A stretch of DNA of 64,000 bases from Paenibacillus oryzisoli (GCF_001653565.1 NZ_LYPB01000048.1:173907-237906); one strand, 5' to 3'. Counted from the stretch's first letter, positions 9,201 through 19,395 are shown. Notes: generated from the sequence alone by a model not told the origin. Program-made: numbers and translations.

Positions 9201-12200
9201 TAGAACAAGGAAAGCTGATTGGATTCAGGCATACCGCGGAAGCAACCCATAGCAGTCAACAGCTCTATGACGGTTTTAGAAGCCTTCGACTTATTCTGGA
9301 AGTCCTCAACGGATAGGAAATCGCCTTCTTCTTTGGCAGCTGCAATGTTTTTAGCAGCATTTTCACCAATCCCTGACATCGCAGCAAACGGAGGAATCAA
9401 TGAATTACCATCAATGATAAACTTCGTTGCATCTGAACGATAAATATCAATAGGTTTGAAACTGAAACCGCGAGACGTCATTTCTAGAGACATCTCAAGA
9501 ATGGACACCATGGCTTTCTCTTTCGGCAGAGCCTGGAAGCCTTTGGCTTCGATTTCTACTAATTGTCTGAGAATCGCGTCATATCCTTGGCAAAGCAGTT
9601 CGAGATCGAAATCAGCGGCCCGCACACTAAAGTAAGTAGCATAGTAAGCAATCGGATGATACACCTTGAAGTAAGCCGTACGAACTGCGGAGATAACGTA
9701 AGCGGCAGCATGCGCTTTTGGAAACATATACTCAATCCGTTCACAGGATTCAATGTACCAAGGGGGCACATTACAACGCTTCATCTCCTCTTTCCACTCG
9801 TCGGTCAGGCCTTTTCCTTTACGAACGCTCTCCGTTATTTTAAAAGCAAGACCTGCATCCATTCCAGCCTTATAGATCAGATACAACATGATATCATCCC
9901 GACAACCAATAACTGTCTTAATGTTACAAATCCCTTTTTTGATAAGCTCTTGCGCATTCCCCAACCAAACACCTGTTCCATGTGACAATCCTGAGATTTG
10001 CAATAGATCGGCAAATGAAGATGGCTGTGTTTCTTGAAGCATCTGGCGAACGAATTTGGTTCCCATTTCGGGGACGCCATACGTTGCCACCGGCGAACGA
10101 ATCTGATCTGGCCTTACACCTAATGCTTCTGTTGAATTGAAAATGCTCATTGCCTTCGCATCATTCATAGGAATTGTCGTGGGATCGACGCCCGTTAAAT
10201 CCTGAAGCATTCTCATCATCGTCGGATCGTCGTGTCCCAGAATATCTAATTTGAGCAAATTCGCATCGAAAGCATGATAGTCAAAATGTGTCGTCATCCA
10301 TTCTGAATTCTTATCATCTGCAGGGAATTGAACCGGTGTAATATCATCGACTTCGATGTAATCAGGAACAACAACAATACCGCCTGGATGCTGCCCGGTA
10401 CTTCTTTTGACACCAGTACAACCTGATGCCAATCGCGCAATTTCTGCACCGCGCCACTTCTGACCTTGCTCTTCTTCATATTTCTTCACGAATCCGAAAG
10501 CCGTTTTCTCAGCAACAGTACCGATCGTCCCTGCACGGAACACATTCTTAGGTCCAAAGATTTCCTTCGTGAAGTTATGCGCAACTGGCTGATAAACACC
10601 TGAGAAGTTCAAGTCGATATCGGGAACTTTATCCCCTTTAAATCCTAGGAATGTTTCAAACGGAATGTCATGGCCATCCCCTTTTAAATTTCCGCCACAG
10701 GAAGGACATACCTTATTCGGCAGATCGAAACCACTCGGTACACTTCCGTCAAGGAACCATTCGCTATGTCTGCAGGAAAGGCATATATAGTGGGGTGGCA
10801 AAGGATTAACTTCCGAAATCCCTAGCATCATCGCAACGACGGAAGAACCAACGGAACCCCGAGAACCGACTAGATAACCATCTGCATTGGATTTCTTAAC
10901 GAGCCGTTCTGATATCAAATAGTTGGCAGAGAATCCAAATTTAATTATCGGAACTAACTCTTTCTCTAATCGAGCAATAATGACTTCGGGAAGCTCCTCA
11001 CCATACATACTTTTGGCAGTATCATAGCAAGTCGTACGTATCTCTTCATCAGCACCTTCAATGATAGGCGTGAATAGCTTATCTGGAAAAAGTTCAATGG
11101 ATTCAAAACGATCTGCAAGCTCATTTGTGCTACGAATAACAACTTCAATCGCTTTCTCTTCACCCAAAAATTTAAACTCTTCAAGCATCTCTTTCGTTGT
11201 GCGGAAATGTGCATCAGGCTTCTTCATCGCTTTCAGCGGACTAAAGCCTGTTATCCCATTGATGGTAATATCCCGGCACACTTTCTCACGTGGATTCAGA
11301 TAATGAGCGTTTCCTGTCGCGATGACCGGCTTACCTGTTTTATAACCAATTTCACATACTCGACGAACAGCATCCTCTAGATCTTCTTTCGAACCGACCA
11401 AGCCTTTTTCGACGAGATGCATATTATAACTAACAGGCTGGATTTCGAGAATGTCGTAAAATTCGGAAACTTGCTCAGCTTCTTCAACAGATTTGTTGAG
11501 TACGGCTTCAAAAAACTCACCCTTTTCACAACCCGATGTGATTAAGAGCCCCTCTCTGTGTTCTACCAACACACTCTTGGGAATCGTCGCAGCTCGCTGC
11601 AAGTAAGTGGTATGAGACAGAGAGATCAGTTTAAACAAATTTTTCTTACCCACTGGGTTCAATGCATAGATACAGCAATGAAAAGGACGCTGATTGGATA
11701 AATCTTTACCAACATAATCATTCAATTTTGCTAGGCTCGTAATCTGACGATCATTAGCCTCATTAATTAAATGATAAAGCACGTAACCCAGCGCAATCGA
11801 GTCATCAATCGCTCGGTGATGATTATCGAGACCTACTTTAAATTTATCAGATAATGTATTTAATCGATGATTTTTCATAGATGGGAAGAGAAATCTAGCA
11901 AGTTCCAATGTATCGAGTACTGAGTTCGTAACCTCTGGCAGATTCATGCGCTTTAAATTCGCTTGCAGGAACCCCATATCAAAACGCGCATTATGTGCAA
12001 CTAGCACACAGTCGCCAATAAACTCTACAAACTTAGGGAGCTCATCCTCAATATCTGGCGCATCCTTCACCATATCATCATTAATATTCGTCAACTGTTG
12101 AATGTTATAAGGAATCTTCTCGTGCGGATTAATGAAAGTGGCGAAGCGATCAATTTCTTTGCCGTCCTGCATCTTCACGCCAGCTAACTCAATGATTCGA

Positions 12201-13510
12201 TTGTTAATGACCGAAAGCCCTGTGGTCTCCACGTCAAAAATAACATATGTCGCTTGTTTCAGATCGAGATCACGACCATTCATAACAATGGGGACAGAAT
12301 CATTCACGACATTCGCTTCAACACCGTATATAACTTTAATGCCATGTTTTTTGGCCGCTTTACCAGCGTCAGGGAAACATTGAATATTACTATGATCGGT
12401 AACAGCTATGGCTTTATGGCCCCACTTAGCCGCCATTTTCACATATTGGTCTATCGGCGTCAGTGCATCCATCGTACTCATTGTCGTGTGCAAATGAAAC
12501 TCTACACGCTTCTCAGCAGCGTCATCCATACGATCCCTTGGTGCCATAACTTCATACAGATCATTCGGGATCATTACTAGCTCTGGTATTTGCATGAACC
12601 GGTCATACTCTACTTTACCTCTGGCGCGAATCCACGTACCATTAGCAAGCAAACTCATAATCTTTACGTCTTCTTTCGTCTTCGCAAAAACCTTCATTGC
12701 TAACGAATCTGTGAAATCCGTAATATTAAACGTAAATAACGTATTTCCATTTCTTAATTCTTTGACATCCAAACCAAATACGGTACCTTGTACAGTAATT
12801 TTCTTCTCTTCCTCTTGAATATCTTTTAGTGGCGTAGGAACTTCTTTTATATCAATGCCCATGACTAGTTTCAGTTCACCTTCAGGCAGGGAAGTCTCTT
12901 CTTCCTCCATGTCGATGGACATCATAATTTCTTGTGTAAATGATTTTTCACCTTGCTCACGCTGCTTTGCAAACTTCTCATATTCTGCAACGATTTCCGT
13001 AGTATCACTTATTGCATACTTAACAGATAATTCTGTTTGAAAAAAATTATGAAAAAAATTCCGAATAAACATATCAATATTCTTTTTCTTCGCTAATTCT
13101 AGGCCTATAGCATCCAACATGATCAACGACAGAGCGTTTCCCTGTACCTCAAACCTAGCTTTCGACATCCATCCATTAATAGAAGGGACTTCACGCTGCA
13201 ACCATTCCATGAATAAAGTCCAGTATTCCTCAACAAGAGCTGCTGGTTCTGCCCCTTCATATTTCCATATAAAGCGAATTTTTGCGATCTGTGCAAACTT
13301 CTCTTGAATCATTTTACAAAATGAACGATAAATCGCCAGAGGCACAAGCTCATTTTTCACCAAATAGAACGTCCAGTCGCGATTTTTCCGACTTATTTCG
13401 ACTTGATCAATGTAGCCTTCTGTAAAATATGACCGTACAACATCGGCTGGAATCTCGGCTTGCTGCATCAAAAGCTCAAAGCGATTCCGTTTATCAGCCA
13501 AATTACTCAT
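9200..13510 (-). CDS. polC: DNA polymerase III PolC, alpha subunit of Gram-positive type
   Basis: PolC is the main replicative polymerase of Firmicutes, with a built-in 3'-5' proofreading exonuclease. The 1436-residue protein has the expected order: N-terminal region, OB fold (about 240-320), PHP part (VEFHLHTTMSTMDAL near 335), DEDDh exonuclease (FDVETTGL near 425, VAHNARFD near 505), the rest of PHP, the zinc-binding and palm region (SRGSVGSSVVAMM near 880, DIDLNFSG near 965), and a C-terminal tail ending NQLSLF. ATG at 13510 is chosen because GGGGAGG lies 7 bases upstream. A TTG start 33 bases earlier is less likely. Confidence 0.98.
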   Translation of the reverse strand: MSNLADKRNRFELLMQQAEIPADVVRSYFTEGYIDQVEISRKNRDWTFYLVKNELVPLAIYRSFCKMIQEKFAQIAKIRFIWKYEGAEPAALVEEYWTLFMEWLQREVPSINGWMSKARFEVQGNALSLIMLDAIGLELAKKKNIDMFIRNFFHNFFQTELSVKYAISDTTEIVAEYEKFAKQREQGEKSFTQEIMMSIDMEEEETSLPEGELKLVMGIDIKEVPTPLKDIQEEEKKITVQGTVFGLDVKELRNGNTLFTFNITDFTDSLAMKVFAKTKEDVKIMSLLANGTWIRARGKVEYDRFMQIPELVMIPNDLYEVMAPRDRMDDAAEKRVEFHLHTTMSTMDALTPIDQYVKMAAKWGHKAIAVTDHSNIQCFPDAGKAAKKHGIKVIYGVEANVVNDSVPIVMNGRDLDLKQATYVIFDVETTGLSVINNRIIELAGVKMQDGKEIDRFATFINPHEKIPYNIQQLTNINDDMVKDAPDIEDELPKFVEFIGDCVLVAHNARFDMGFLQANLKRMNLPEVTNSVLDTLELARFLFPSMKNHRLNTLSDKFKVGLDNHHRAIDDSIALGYVLYHLINEANDRQITSLAKLNDYVGKDLSNQRPFHCCIYALNPVGKKNLFKLISLSHTTYLQRAATIPKSVLVEHREGLLITSGCEKGEFFEAVLNKSVEEAEQVSEFYDILEIQPVSYNMHLVEKGLVGSKEDLEDAVRRVCEIGYKTGKPVIATGNAHYLNPREKVCRDITINGITGFSPLKAMKKPDAHFRTTKEMLEEFKFLGEEKAIEVVIRSTNELADRFESIELFPDKLFTPIIEGADEEIRTTCYDTAKSMYGEELPEVIIARLEKELVPIIKFGFSANYLISERLVKKSNADGYLVGSRGSVGSSVVAMMLGISEVNPLPPHYICLSCRHSEWFLDGSVPSGFDLPNKVCPSCGGNLKGDGHDIPFETFLGFKGDKVPDIDLNFSGVYQPVAHNFTKEIFGPKNVFRAGTIGTVAEKTAFGFVKKYEEEQGQKWRGAEIARLASGCTGVKRSTGQHPGGIVVVPDYIEVDDITPVQFPADDKNSEWMTTHFDYHAFDANLLKLDILGHDDPTMMRMLQDLTGVDPTTIPMNDAKAMSIFNSTEALGVRPDQIRSPVATYGVPEMGTKFVRQMLQETQPSSFADLLQISGLSHGTGVWLGNAQELIKKGICNIKTVIGCRDDIMLYLIYKAGMDAGLAFKITESVRKGKGLTDEWKEEMKRCNVPPWYIESCERIEYMFPKAHAAAYVISAVRTAYFKVYHPIAYYATYFSVRAADFDLELLCQGYDAILRQLVEIEAKGFQALPKEKAMVSILEMSLEMTSRGFSFKPIDIYRSDATKFIIDGNSLIPPFAAMSGIGENAAKNIAAAKEEGDFLSVEDFQNKSKASKTVIELLTAMGCFRGMPESNQLSLF

Positions 13511-13534
13511 GAACAGCCTCCCCATAAAACATAC

Positions 13535-13569
13535 CAAGGGCAATGGAGTAAGATCTCCATATGCCCTTG
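13535..13569 (-). terminator. hairpin between proS and polC
   Basis: The RNA can form a stem CAAGGGCA-TGGAG/CTCCA-TGCCCTTG with small bulges, lying 8 bases after the proS stop. It is followed by GTATGTTTTATG, a modest U-tract. It probably acts as a partial terminator or 3'-end stabiliser between two co-directional genes. Confidence 0.6.
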
Positions 13570-13576
13570 ATTGTAA

Positions 13577-15025
13577 TTAATAGCTTCGACCAAAAACAAC
13601 TGTATGCATAGAAGGATCGCCACATACAAGACAAGTCGATTTGGTTTCGGATGGTGTGAACGGGATATTACGACTTGTTGCTCCTGTTTCTTCCTTCACT
13701 TGCGATTCACAAGCGTTAGATCCACACCAGCCAGCCAAGGCAAATCCGCGTTTCGTCTCCAAAAATGTCTTAAACTCATCGATCGTATCTACCGCAATAT
13801 AATGCTCGTCACGGAATTGCTTCGCTTTATCATACATCTGCTGATGAATCTCAGCAAGTAAATTTTGAACTTCTTGCACGAAGTCAGCTTGTTGAACAAT
13901 TTTCTTCTCCCCGCTTACGCGAGAAACAAGAACTACCACACCATTCTCCATATCACGAGGACCTAGTTCTACACGGATTGGAATGCCGCGCATTTCGTAC
14001 TCGTTGAATTTCCAACCAGGACTTTGATCAGCACGGTCATCCACTTTAACGCGAACGCCTGCTTTCTTCAGATCCGCAAACAGCTCGTCAACACGTCCAA
14101 TTACTTGCTCACGCGTTTTTGGAGGTCCGATTGGAATCATAATGACCTGTGTAGGTGCAACCTTCGGTGGTAATACTAATCCACGGTCATCTCCGTGAAC
14201 CATGATGAGCGCGCCAATTAATCGGGTACTTACTCCCCATGACGTTGTATGTGCAAACTGATGTTGATTCTCACGGTCTAGGAACTTAATGTCAAAAGCA
14301 ACTGCGAAATTCGTGCCAAGGTAATGAGATGTTCCGGCTTGAACAGCTTTGCCATCCTTCATCATGGCCTCAATAGAGAAAGTATCAATCGCACCTGCAA
14401 ATTTCTCAGAAGGCGTTTTCTGACCAACGATGACTGGAATAGCAAGGAAATCTTCGGCAAATTGACGATAGACATCCAGCATCTGCATTGTTTCGCGGCG
14501 TGCATCTTGCTCATCTTCATGCGCAGTATGCCCTTCCTGCCACAAAAACTCAGTTGTACGAAGGAACGGCAATGTGCGCTTCTCCCAACGCACTACGTTT
14601 GCCCACTGATTGATGAGCAAAGGGAGATCACGATAGGAATTAATCCACTCTGAATACATATGCCCAATCATCGTTTCTGAAGTTGGACGAATAGCTAGAC
14701 GTTCTTCTAACTTTTCACCACCAGCTTCTGTTACCCACGGCAGCTCTGGATTGAAGCCTTCTACGTGTTCTTTCTCCTTCTGAAAAAAGCTCTCAGGAAT
14801 AAATAATGGGAAGTACGCATTGCGATGACCTGTTTCTTTAAATTTGCTATCCAACTCACGTTGAATATTTTCCCAGATTTCATAACCATCCGGTTTAAAT
14901 ACGATACAGCCGCGTACCGGAGAATAGCTCATTAAATCAGCTTTCTTAATAACATCTATGTACCATCTGGAGAAATCTTCTCCTTGTGGTGTAATCTCTT
15001 TAACAAATTGCTTCTCGTTTGACAT
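13577..15025 (-). CDS. proS: prolyl-tRNA synthetase, archaeal/eukaryote-type
   Basis: ProRS charges tRNA-Pro. At 482 residues this is the short form, not the roughly 565-residue bacterial form with an inserted editing domain. Class II motifs are visible: RPTSETMIGHMYSEW near residue 133, RTTEFLWQEGHTAHE near residue 168, and a C-terminal class II block GWKFNEYEMRGIPIRVELGPRD. The tail has cysteines in WCGSNACE and STCLVCGD and ends in a Tyr, as in archaeal/eukaryotic ProRS with a zinc-binding C-terminal domain. ATG at 15025 has GGGAGGG upstream; an earlier GTG overlaps that site. It lies in the classical proS slot between rseP and polC. Confidence 0.95.
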   Translation of the reverse strand: MSNEKQFVKEITPQGEDFSRWYIDVIKKADLMSYSPVRGCIVFKPDGYEIWENIQRELDSKFKETGHRNAYFPLFIPESFFQKEKEHVEGFNPELPWVTEAGGEKLEERLAIRPTSETMIGHMYSEWINSYRDLPLLINQWANVVRWEKRTLPFLRTTEFLWQEGHTAHEDEQDARRETMQMLDVYRQFAEDFLAIPVIVGQKTPSEKFAGAIDTFSIEAMMKDGKAVQAGTSHYLGTNFAVAFDIKFLDRENQHQFAHTTSWGVSTRLIGALIMVHGDDRGLVLPPKVAPTQVIMIPIGPPKTREQVIGRVDELFADLKKAGVRVKVDDRADQSPGWKFNEYEMRGIPIRVELGPRDMENGVVVLVSRVSGEKKIVQQADFVQEVQNLLAEIHQQMYDKAKQFRDEHYIAVDTIDEFKTFLETKRGFALAGWCGSNACESQVKEETGATSRNIPFTPSETKSTCLVCGDPSMHTVVFGRSY

Positions 15026-15046
15026 ATACCCTCCCACAAATTAGGC

Positions 15047-16306
15047 CTAGCCCTTAATCAATCGTAAAATATCATTGTATGTAACAGCTACCATCAACAG
15101 CATTAGGAGTGCAAACCCAACAAAGTGAACCATGCTCTCTCGATTCGGGTCTATTGGTTTCCCTCTCAAAGCTTCTAAACCCATAAATAGCAAACGGCTT
15201 CCGTCTAATGCGGGGATTGGCAATAAATTGAATATCCCTAGATACAAACTTAAAGTGGCCGCCCAGGCAATTAAAGAGCTCAGTCCCATTTTGGCAAATT
15301 GCGCAGACACCTGAGCAGTCCGAACTGGCCCACCCAAATCATCAAGTTTAAACTGAAGCATAACAAGTTTTTGCAAGCCTGTTACAATCCCTATAGTAGT
15401 ACCAACAACTGAATCATAAGTACCTGTGAAAACTTCACCTAAGGTAGCACTTCTGCGATCTCCACTAATAACAACACCTAGTTTGCCAGATCCATCTTCC
15501 ATTTCTGGCGTAACTTGTAGTGTAAGGGGATTGCCAGCGCGATCAATGACCCAAGTCATTGGTTTACCTGCTGAAGATTGAATCGCTGTAACCATTTTCT
15601 CTCTATCATCACCAATTGGTTGCTTATCTATGGATATGATAACATCACCTTTATGCAAACCAGCTTTTTCACCAGCTTTACCTGCGAGAACGGAATCCAG
15701 CTTTACATTCGTGAATACACCTGACATAATCACCACAATGAAGAACAAGACAATGGCTAAAATAAAATTCATAACGGGTCCCATCACGATAGCAAGGGCA
15801 CGTTTCCCTACAGATTTAGAGCCAAATTGGCGATCATATGGCGCGATTTGCGTTTCAGTTCCCTTGGTCACCATCATGGCTTGCGGATCAATTGGATATG
15901 TGACTTTCTCACCATCGACATCAAGGGATATACGAAGTGCTCTTTCTAAATCAATTTGTTCCACTACACCCATAATGACATTAGAACGACGATCAAGTTG
16001 ATCCAGATATAACGATGTCACATCATTCTGTTTGTTTAATTTAATAGCAACCGTCTGTCCAGGATTTACTTGAACAATTTCCGGGTCTTCTCCCGCCATG
16101 CGGACAAATCCACCAATGGGTAAGATCCGTAAGGTGTAACGGGTCTCCCCTTTTTTATATGAGAATATTTTGGGACCGAAGCCAATCGCAAATTCACGAA
16201 CTAAAATACCTGCGCGTTTTGCGAAGTAAAAATGACCCCATTCATGAATCGTAACGAGTACGAAAAACAGCAATATAACCTTTAATCCAACTTCAATAGC
16301 CGACAA
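15047..16306 (-). CDS. rseP: RIP zinc metalloprotease RseP/RasP
   Basis: RseP is a site-2 membrane protease that cuts transmembrane segments of anti-sigma factors and other proteins. The 419-residue product has four hydrophobic stretches. The HEWGH zinc motif is at residues 21-25 in the first. A PDZ domain is central (GLHKGDVIISIDKQPIG near 215). The second active-site motif NLLPIPALDGSRLL is near 360. The start is TTG with AAGGAGG about 9 bases upstream. The leader upstream holds a promoter and parts of the repeat seen at polC and cheW. ProS follows after 21 bp. Confidence 0.95.
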   Translation of the reverse strand: MSAIEVGLKVILLFFVLVTIHEWGHFYFAKRAGILVREFAIGFGPKIFSYKKGETRYTLRILPIGGFVRMAGEDPEIVQVNPGQTVAIKLNKQNDVTSLYLDQLDRRSNVIMGVVEQIDLERALRISLDVDGEKVTYPIDPQAMMVTKGTETQIAPYDRQFGSKSVGKRALAIVMGPVMNFILAIVLFFIVVIMSGVFTNVKLDSVLAGKAGEKAGLHKGDVIISIDKQPIGDDREKMVTAIQSSAGKPMTWVIDRAGNPLTLQVTPEMEDGSGKLGVVISGDRRSATLGEVFTGTYDSVVGTTIGIVTGLQKLVMLQFKLDDLGGPVRTAQVSAQFAKMGLSSLIAWAATLSLYLGIFNLLPIPALDGSRLLFMGLEALRGKPIDPNRESMVHFVGFALLMLLMVAVTYNDILRLIKG

Positions 16307-16321
16307 GTCGTATTTCCTCCT

Positions 16322-16408
16322 TCGGGTTTTCTTCAGAAAACTACCTTATGTATCAATGACCTAACACTTTCGATAAGCACGCTTACCTTCTAAGCATCTA
16401 CTTAAGAT
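16322..16408. repeat. copy C (split) of the short interspersed element
   Basis: GTTTTC-N4-GAAAAC at 16326-16341 matches copy B closely. About 40 bases on, CTTACCTTCTAAGCATCTACTT (16382-16403) resembles the right half of copies A and B. Together they look like one element with extra sequence between its halves. It lies in the rseP leader. Confidence 0.4.
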
Positions 16409-16474
16409 CAACTGTTCTTGTTCTTAGATTACCACTTTTGAACAGCTGAATACAAGCTATGCCCGTACAGGTCA

Positions 16475-16502
16475 TTATACGAAATAAATGAAATATGTAG
16501 AC
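16475..16502 (-). promoter_or_regulatory. promoter for rseP
   Basis: On the minus strand, TCTACA (16497-16502) and a perfect TATAAT (16475-16480) are 16 bases apart. They lie downstream of the dxr terminator and about 170 bases before rseP. The long leader between the promoter and rseP also contains CTGTTC/GAACAG and the repeat copy. Confidence 0.5.
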
Positions 16503-16533
16503 TTCGCTTTACAACCTCGGTGTCGGAAATTGA

Positions 16534-16573
16534 AAAGAAGAGGTGAGTCATGCAAACTGACTTCATCTCTTCC
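16534..16573 (-). terminator. dxr terminator
   Basis: Immediately after the dxr stop the RNA forms GAAGAG..AGTCA/TGACT..CTCTTC with a GTTTGCA loop, followed by TTTTC. It separates dxr from the rseP promoter. Confidence 0.7.
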
Positions 16574-16579
16574 TGACTT

Positions 16580-17725
16580 CTAGAAACGGATAGACGCTGC
16601 AAACGTTCTAGCCCACTGATCTTGTTCGTGAATAACCTCTATTGTTGGATTTGCAAATGATTCATGTTTGTGCAGTGACGCCTCGATAATGTCTTCAATT
16701 TGCAAAAATGAAATATCCCCCTTAAGGAAACGCGCCACCGCAATTTCATTAGCAGCATTATAAACAGTAGGTGTAGTTCCTCCTTGTTTACCGCTCTCAA
16801 ATGCCATGCGCAAGCAGGGGAATCGTGTATAATCCATTTCTCGGAAATGAAGTTTACCAATTGCAGCTAGGTCTAATTTCGTTGTTGGAGTTGTGTAGCG
16901 ATTTGGATAAGTTAACGCATACTGTATGGGAACCCTCATATCAGGATTACCTAACTGTGCAATAACGCTATGATCTACAAATTCAACATAGGAATGAATG
17001 ACACTTTCCGGATGAAGCAGCACCTTGATATCCTCATATCCCAAACCGAATAGCCAATGAGCTTCCATTACTTCAAGACCTTTGTTCACCATCGTAGCGG
17101 AGTCAATTGTAATTTTGGCACCCATTGACCAATTCGGATGCTTTAATGCATCCTCCACTGTTACACCAATTAGTTGTTCCCGCGTACGATCACGGAAGGA
17201 ACCACCTGAAGCAGTAATCGTAATCTGAGAAACTTGAGAACGTTTCTCACCATTCAGACATTGAAAAATCGCAGAATGCTCGCTATCGATGGGTAATAAA
17301 GCAACACCTTTGCGTGAAACGGCTTCGGTTACAATGTGCCCCGCACTCACTAAGGTCTCTTTGTTGGCTAGTCCAATATCTTTACCAGCTTCAATCGCAG
17401 CTAGTGTCGGTCTTAGACCTTGGCTCCCAACTAATGCACTTACTAACAAATCCGCGTCTGTGGCAGCTGCAACTTCCAACAATCCGGCATCACCATATAG
17501 AACTTTTATGTTTGATGGTAGCTGACTAGCAACTGTTTCAGCCAATTCCTTTGTTGCAACAGATACAAGTTTAGGTTGAAATTGTTTCGCTTGTTCAATA
17601 ACAAGATCGCTGTTATATCCTGCCGAGATCGCCTCAACTTGAAACTTTTCTGGTGAATGCTTCACAAGGTCCAAAGTCTGCGTACCAATGGATCCTGTCG
17701 ACCCCAAAATGGCAATTTTCTTCAT
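16580..17725 (-). CDS. dxr: 1-deoxy-D-xylulose-5-phosphate reductoisomerase
   Basis: Dxr converts DXP to MEP with NADPH, the first committed step of non-mevalonate isoprenoid synthesis. The 381-residue protein begins with the NADPH-binding GSTGSIGTQTLDL at residues 8-20. It has ALANKETLV-type sequence near 120, the substrate/metal region PIDSEHSAIFQCL near 145, and TASGGSFRD near 173. It lies in the same unit as uppS and cdsA, so polyprenyl precursor synthesis and use are clustered. Confidence 0.98.
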   Translation of the reverse strand: MKKIAILGSTGSIGTQTLDLVKHSPEKFQVEAISAGYNSDLVIEQAKQFQPKLVSVATKELAETVASQLPSNIKVLYGDAGLLEVAAATDADLLVSALVGSQGLRPTLAAIEAGKDIGLANKETLVSAGHIVTEAVSRKGVALLPIDSEHSAIFQCLNGEKRSQVSQITITASGGSFRDRTREQLIGVTVEDALKHPNWSMGAKITIDSATMVNKGLEVMEAHWLFGLGYEDIKVLLHPESVIHSYVEFVDHSVIAQLGNPDMRVPIQYALTYPNRYTTPTTKLDLAAIGKLHFREMDYTRFPCLRMAFESGKQGGTTPTVYNAANEIAVARFLKGDISFLQIEDIIEASLHKHESFANPTIEVIHEQDQWARTFAASIRF

Positions 17726-17752
17726 ATATCCTGTATCCCCCGCTCATGAGAA

Positions 17753-18547
17753 TTAGTTAGGAATCAAGTTCAATAGATAGATAAAAGGAAATACGATTAA
17801 CCAACTATCCATCCGATCGAGTACGCCACCATGTCCTGGCAGCAGAGTTCCCGTGTCTTTAATTCCTTTCACACGCTTATAGGCGGATTGTATTAAATCA
17901 CCAATTTGACCTACTACAGCAATAACAAATCCTAATAACAGTGCCTTCCCTACACCTAAGAGATCTGGCTCATACAAAGCGAAACAGACTGCCAATATCA
18001 TTGCAATAACAACGCCACCTATTGCGCCCTCAATCGACTTTTTGGGACTTATTTGGGGCCATAGAGGATGCTTGCCTAATTTCGATCCGACAAAATAAGC
18101 ACCTGCATCGGATGCCCATATACATACAAACACCATAATCGACCAAAACAATCCATTATCCGCCAATCGTGCCTCAATCATATAATTGAAGCCTAATCCA
18201 ATGTATACGACACCAAGTAAAATCACAGAAACTTGATCAATCGTTATTTTGTTCTTAGAAGCTACCGTAATGAAAAGTAGCAAAAACATGACAAACCATA
18301 TCACAGCGGTAAACGAAAATGACCAAGTTATGCCTAACAAACCCCAAGGGATCGTCAAACATAATAGGGCTAAAAGTCCGGCTACTGCTGTGAGTTTAAA
18401 TGGCATATAGCCATTCATTTGTAGGTACTCACGATATCCAATAATTGAAACGAGTACAATTAAACCCGCATACCATAAATCACCAAGTACGAGAAGTGTA
18501 ATAAAAGCAAGACCAGCTATAACGCCTGTTATGATCCTTTGTTTCAA
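17753..18547 (-). CDS. cdsA: phosphatidate [20 protein letters not shown]
   Basis: CdsA makes CDP-diacylglycerol from phosphatidate and CTP, feeding all membrane phospholipids. The 264-residue protein is almost wholly membrane segments. It carries the C-terminal signature SPKKSIEGAIGG near 175 and GHGGVLDRMDS near 240, which contain the metal and catalytic residues. The start is TTG, with GGGGGA upstream. It sits between uppS and dxr with short gaps. Confidence 0.96.
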   Translation of the reverse strand: MKQRIITGVIAGLAFITLLVLGDLWYAGLIVLVSIIGYREYLQMNGYMPFKLTAVAGLLALLCLTIPWGLLGITWSFSFTAVIWFVMFLLLFITVASKNKITIDQVSVILLGVVYIGLGFNYMIEARLADNGLFWSIMVFVCIWASDAGAYFVGSKLGKHPLWPQISPKKSIEGAIGGVVIAMILAVCFALYEPDLLGVGKALLLGFVIAVVGQIGDLIQSAYKRVKGIKDTGTLLPGHGGVLDRMDSWLIVFPFIYLLNLIPN

Positions 18548-18621
18548 GTTGAATCCCCCTAGATGAACAACGTTTATCTCTAAACCATCCTTTTAGTGAA
18601 AAACGATTACACAATGGGATG

Positions 18622-19395
18622 TTAAATACCACCGTATCTTCTTCCGCGGCGCTGATATTCAGCAATGGCTTGCATAAATAAGTCCTCTGTGAATTCGGGC
18701 CAATAGGCATCTGTAAACCATAGTTCCGAATAAGCTAATTGCCATAGTAAAAAGTTGCTCAATCGCAATTCTCCACTCGTACGAATCAGCAAATCAGGGT
18801 CAGGCAAATCTGACGTTAGCATATAGGATGAAAAGAGTGATTCGTCCAACTCATCCGGGTTTAGGTTTCCGTTTTGCAGGTCCTTCATCATATCCTGAAC
18901 ACCAGCAATGATTTCCTTACGTCCGCCATAATTTAATGCAAAATTCAAAATAAGACCCGTGTTATCTTTTGTTCGCTCGATCGCACCTTCTATAGCTTTC
19001 AGCGTATAGTCAGGTAGACCATCTTTCCAACCGGTCATTCGAATACGCACATTGTTCTGAATTAATTCTTCAATTTCCAAAGGAAAAAACTCTTGTGGAA
19101 GCTTCATTAGAAAATCAACTTCTTCTTTAGGTCGTTTCCAATTTTCCGTTGAGAAAGCATACATCGTTAATACTTTGACACCAATATCATTGGCTGCCAT
19201 TGTTATTTTCTTTACATTTTTCATGCCCGAATGGTGTCCAGCTACCCGAGGCAAGCCTCTTTGTTTGGCCCATCGACCATTTCCATCCATAATAATCGCA
19301 ACGTGTGCAGGTACTTTGTCCAGCTCTATCTCAGCTGCTGATGTCTTTACAGGCTTATTTGTTGGATTTAACCATTTCTTAAATAGCTTGAGCAC
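18622..19395 (-). CDS. uppS: isoprenyl (undecaprenyl diphosphate) synthase
   Basis: UppS extends farnesyl diphosphate with isopentenyl units to the C55 carrier of peptidoglycan synthesis. The 257-residue [20 protein letters not shown] has HVAIIMDGNGRWAKQRG near residue 27 (Asp binds Mg and diphosphate), GHHSGMKN, the FSTENWKRP motif near 80, and RTSGELRLSNFLLWQLAYSE near 200. The likely start is GTG at 19395, with GGGAGG 7-8 bases upstream. A TTG 15 bases earlier overlaps that site. It is separated from frr by a terminator-like hairpin. Confidence 0.95.
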   Translation of the reverse strand: MLKLFKKWLNPTNKPVKTSAAEIELDKVPAHVAIIMDGNGRWAKQRGLPRVAGHHSGMKNVKKITMAANDIGVKVLTMYAFSTENWKRPKEEVDFLMKLPQEFFPLEIEELIQNNVRIRMTGWKDGLPDYTLKAIEGAIERTKDNTGLILNFALNYGGRKEIIAGVQDMMKDLQNGNLNPDELDESLFSSYMLTSDLPDPDLLIRTSGELRLSNFLLWQLAYSELWFTDAYWPEFTEDLFMQAIAEYQRRGRRYGGI

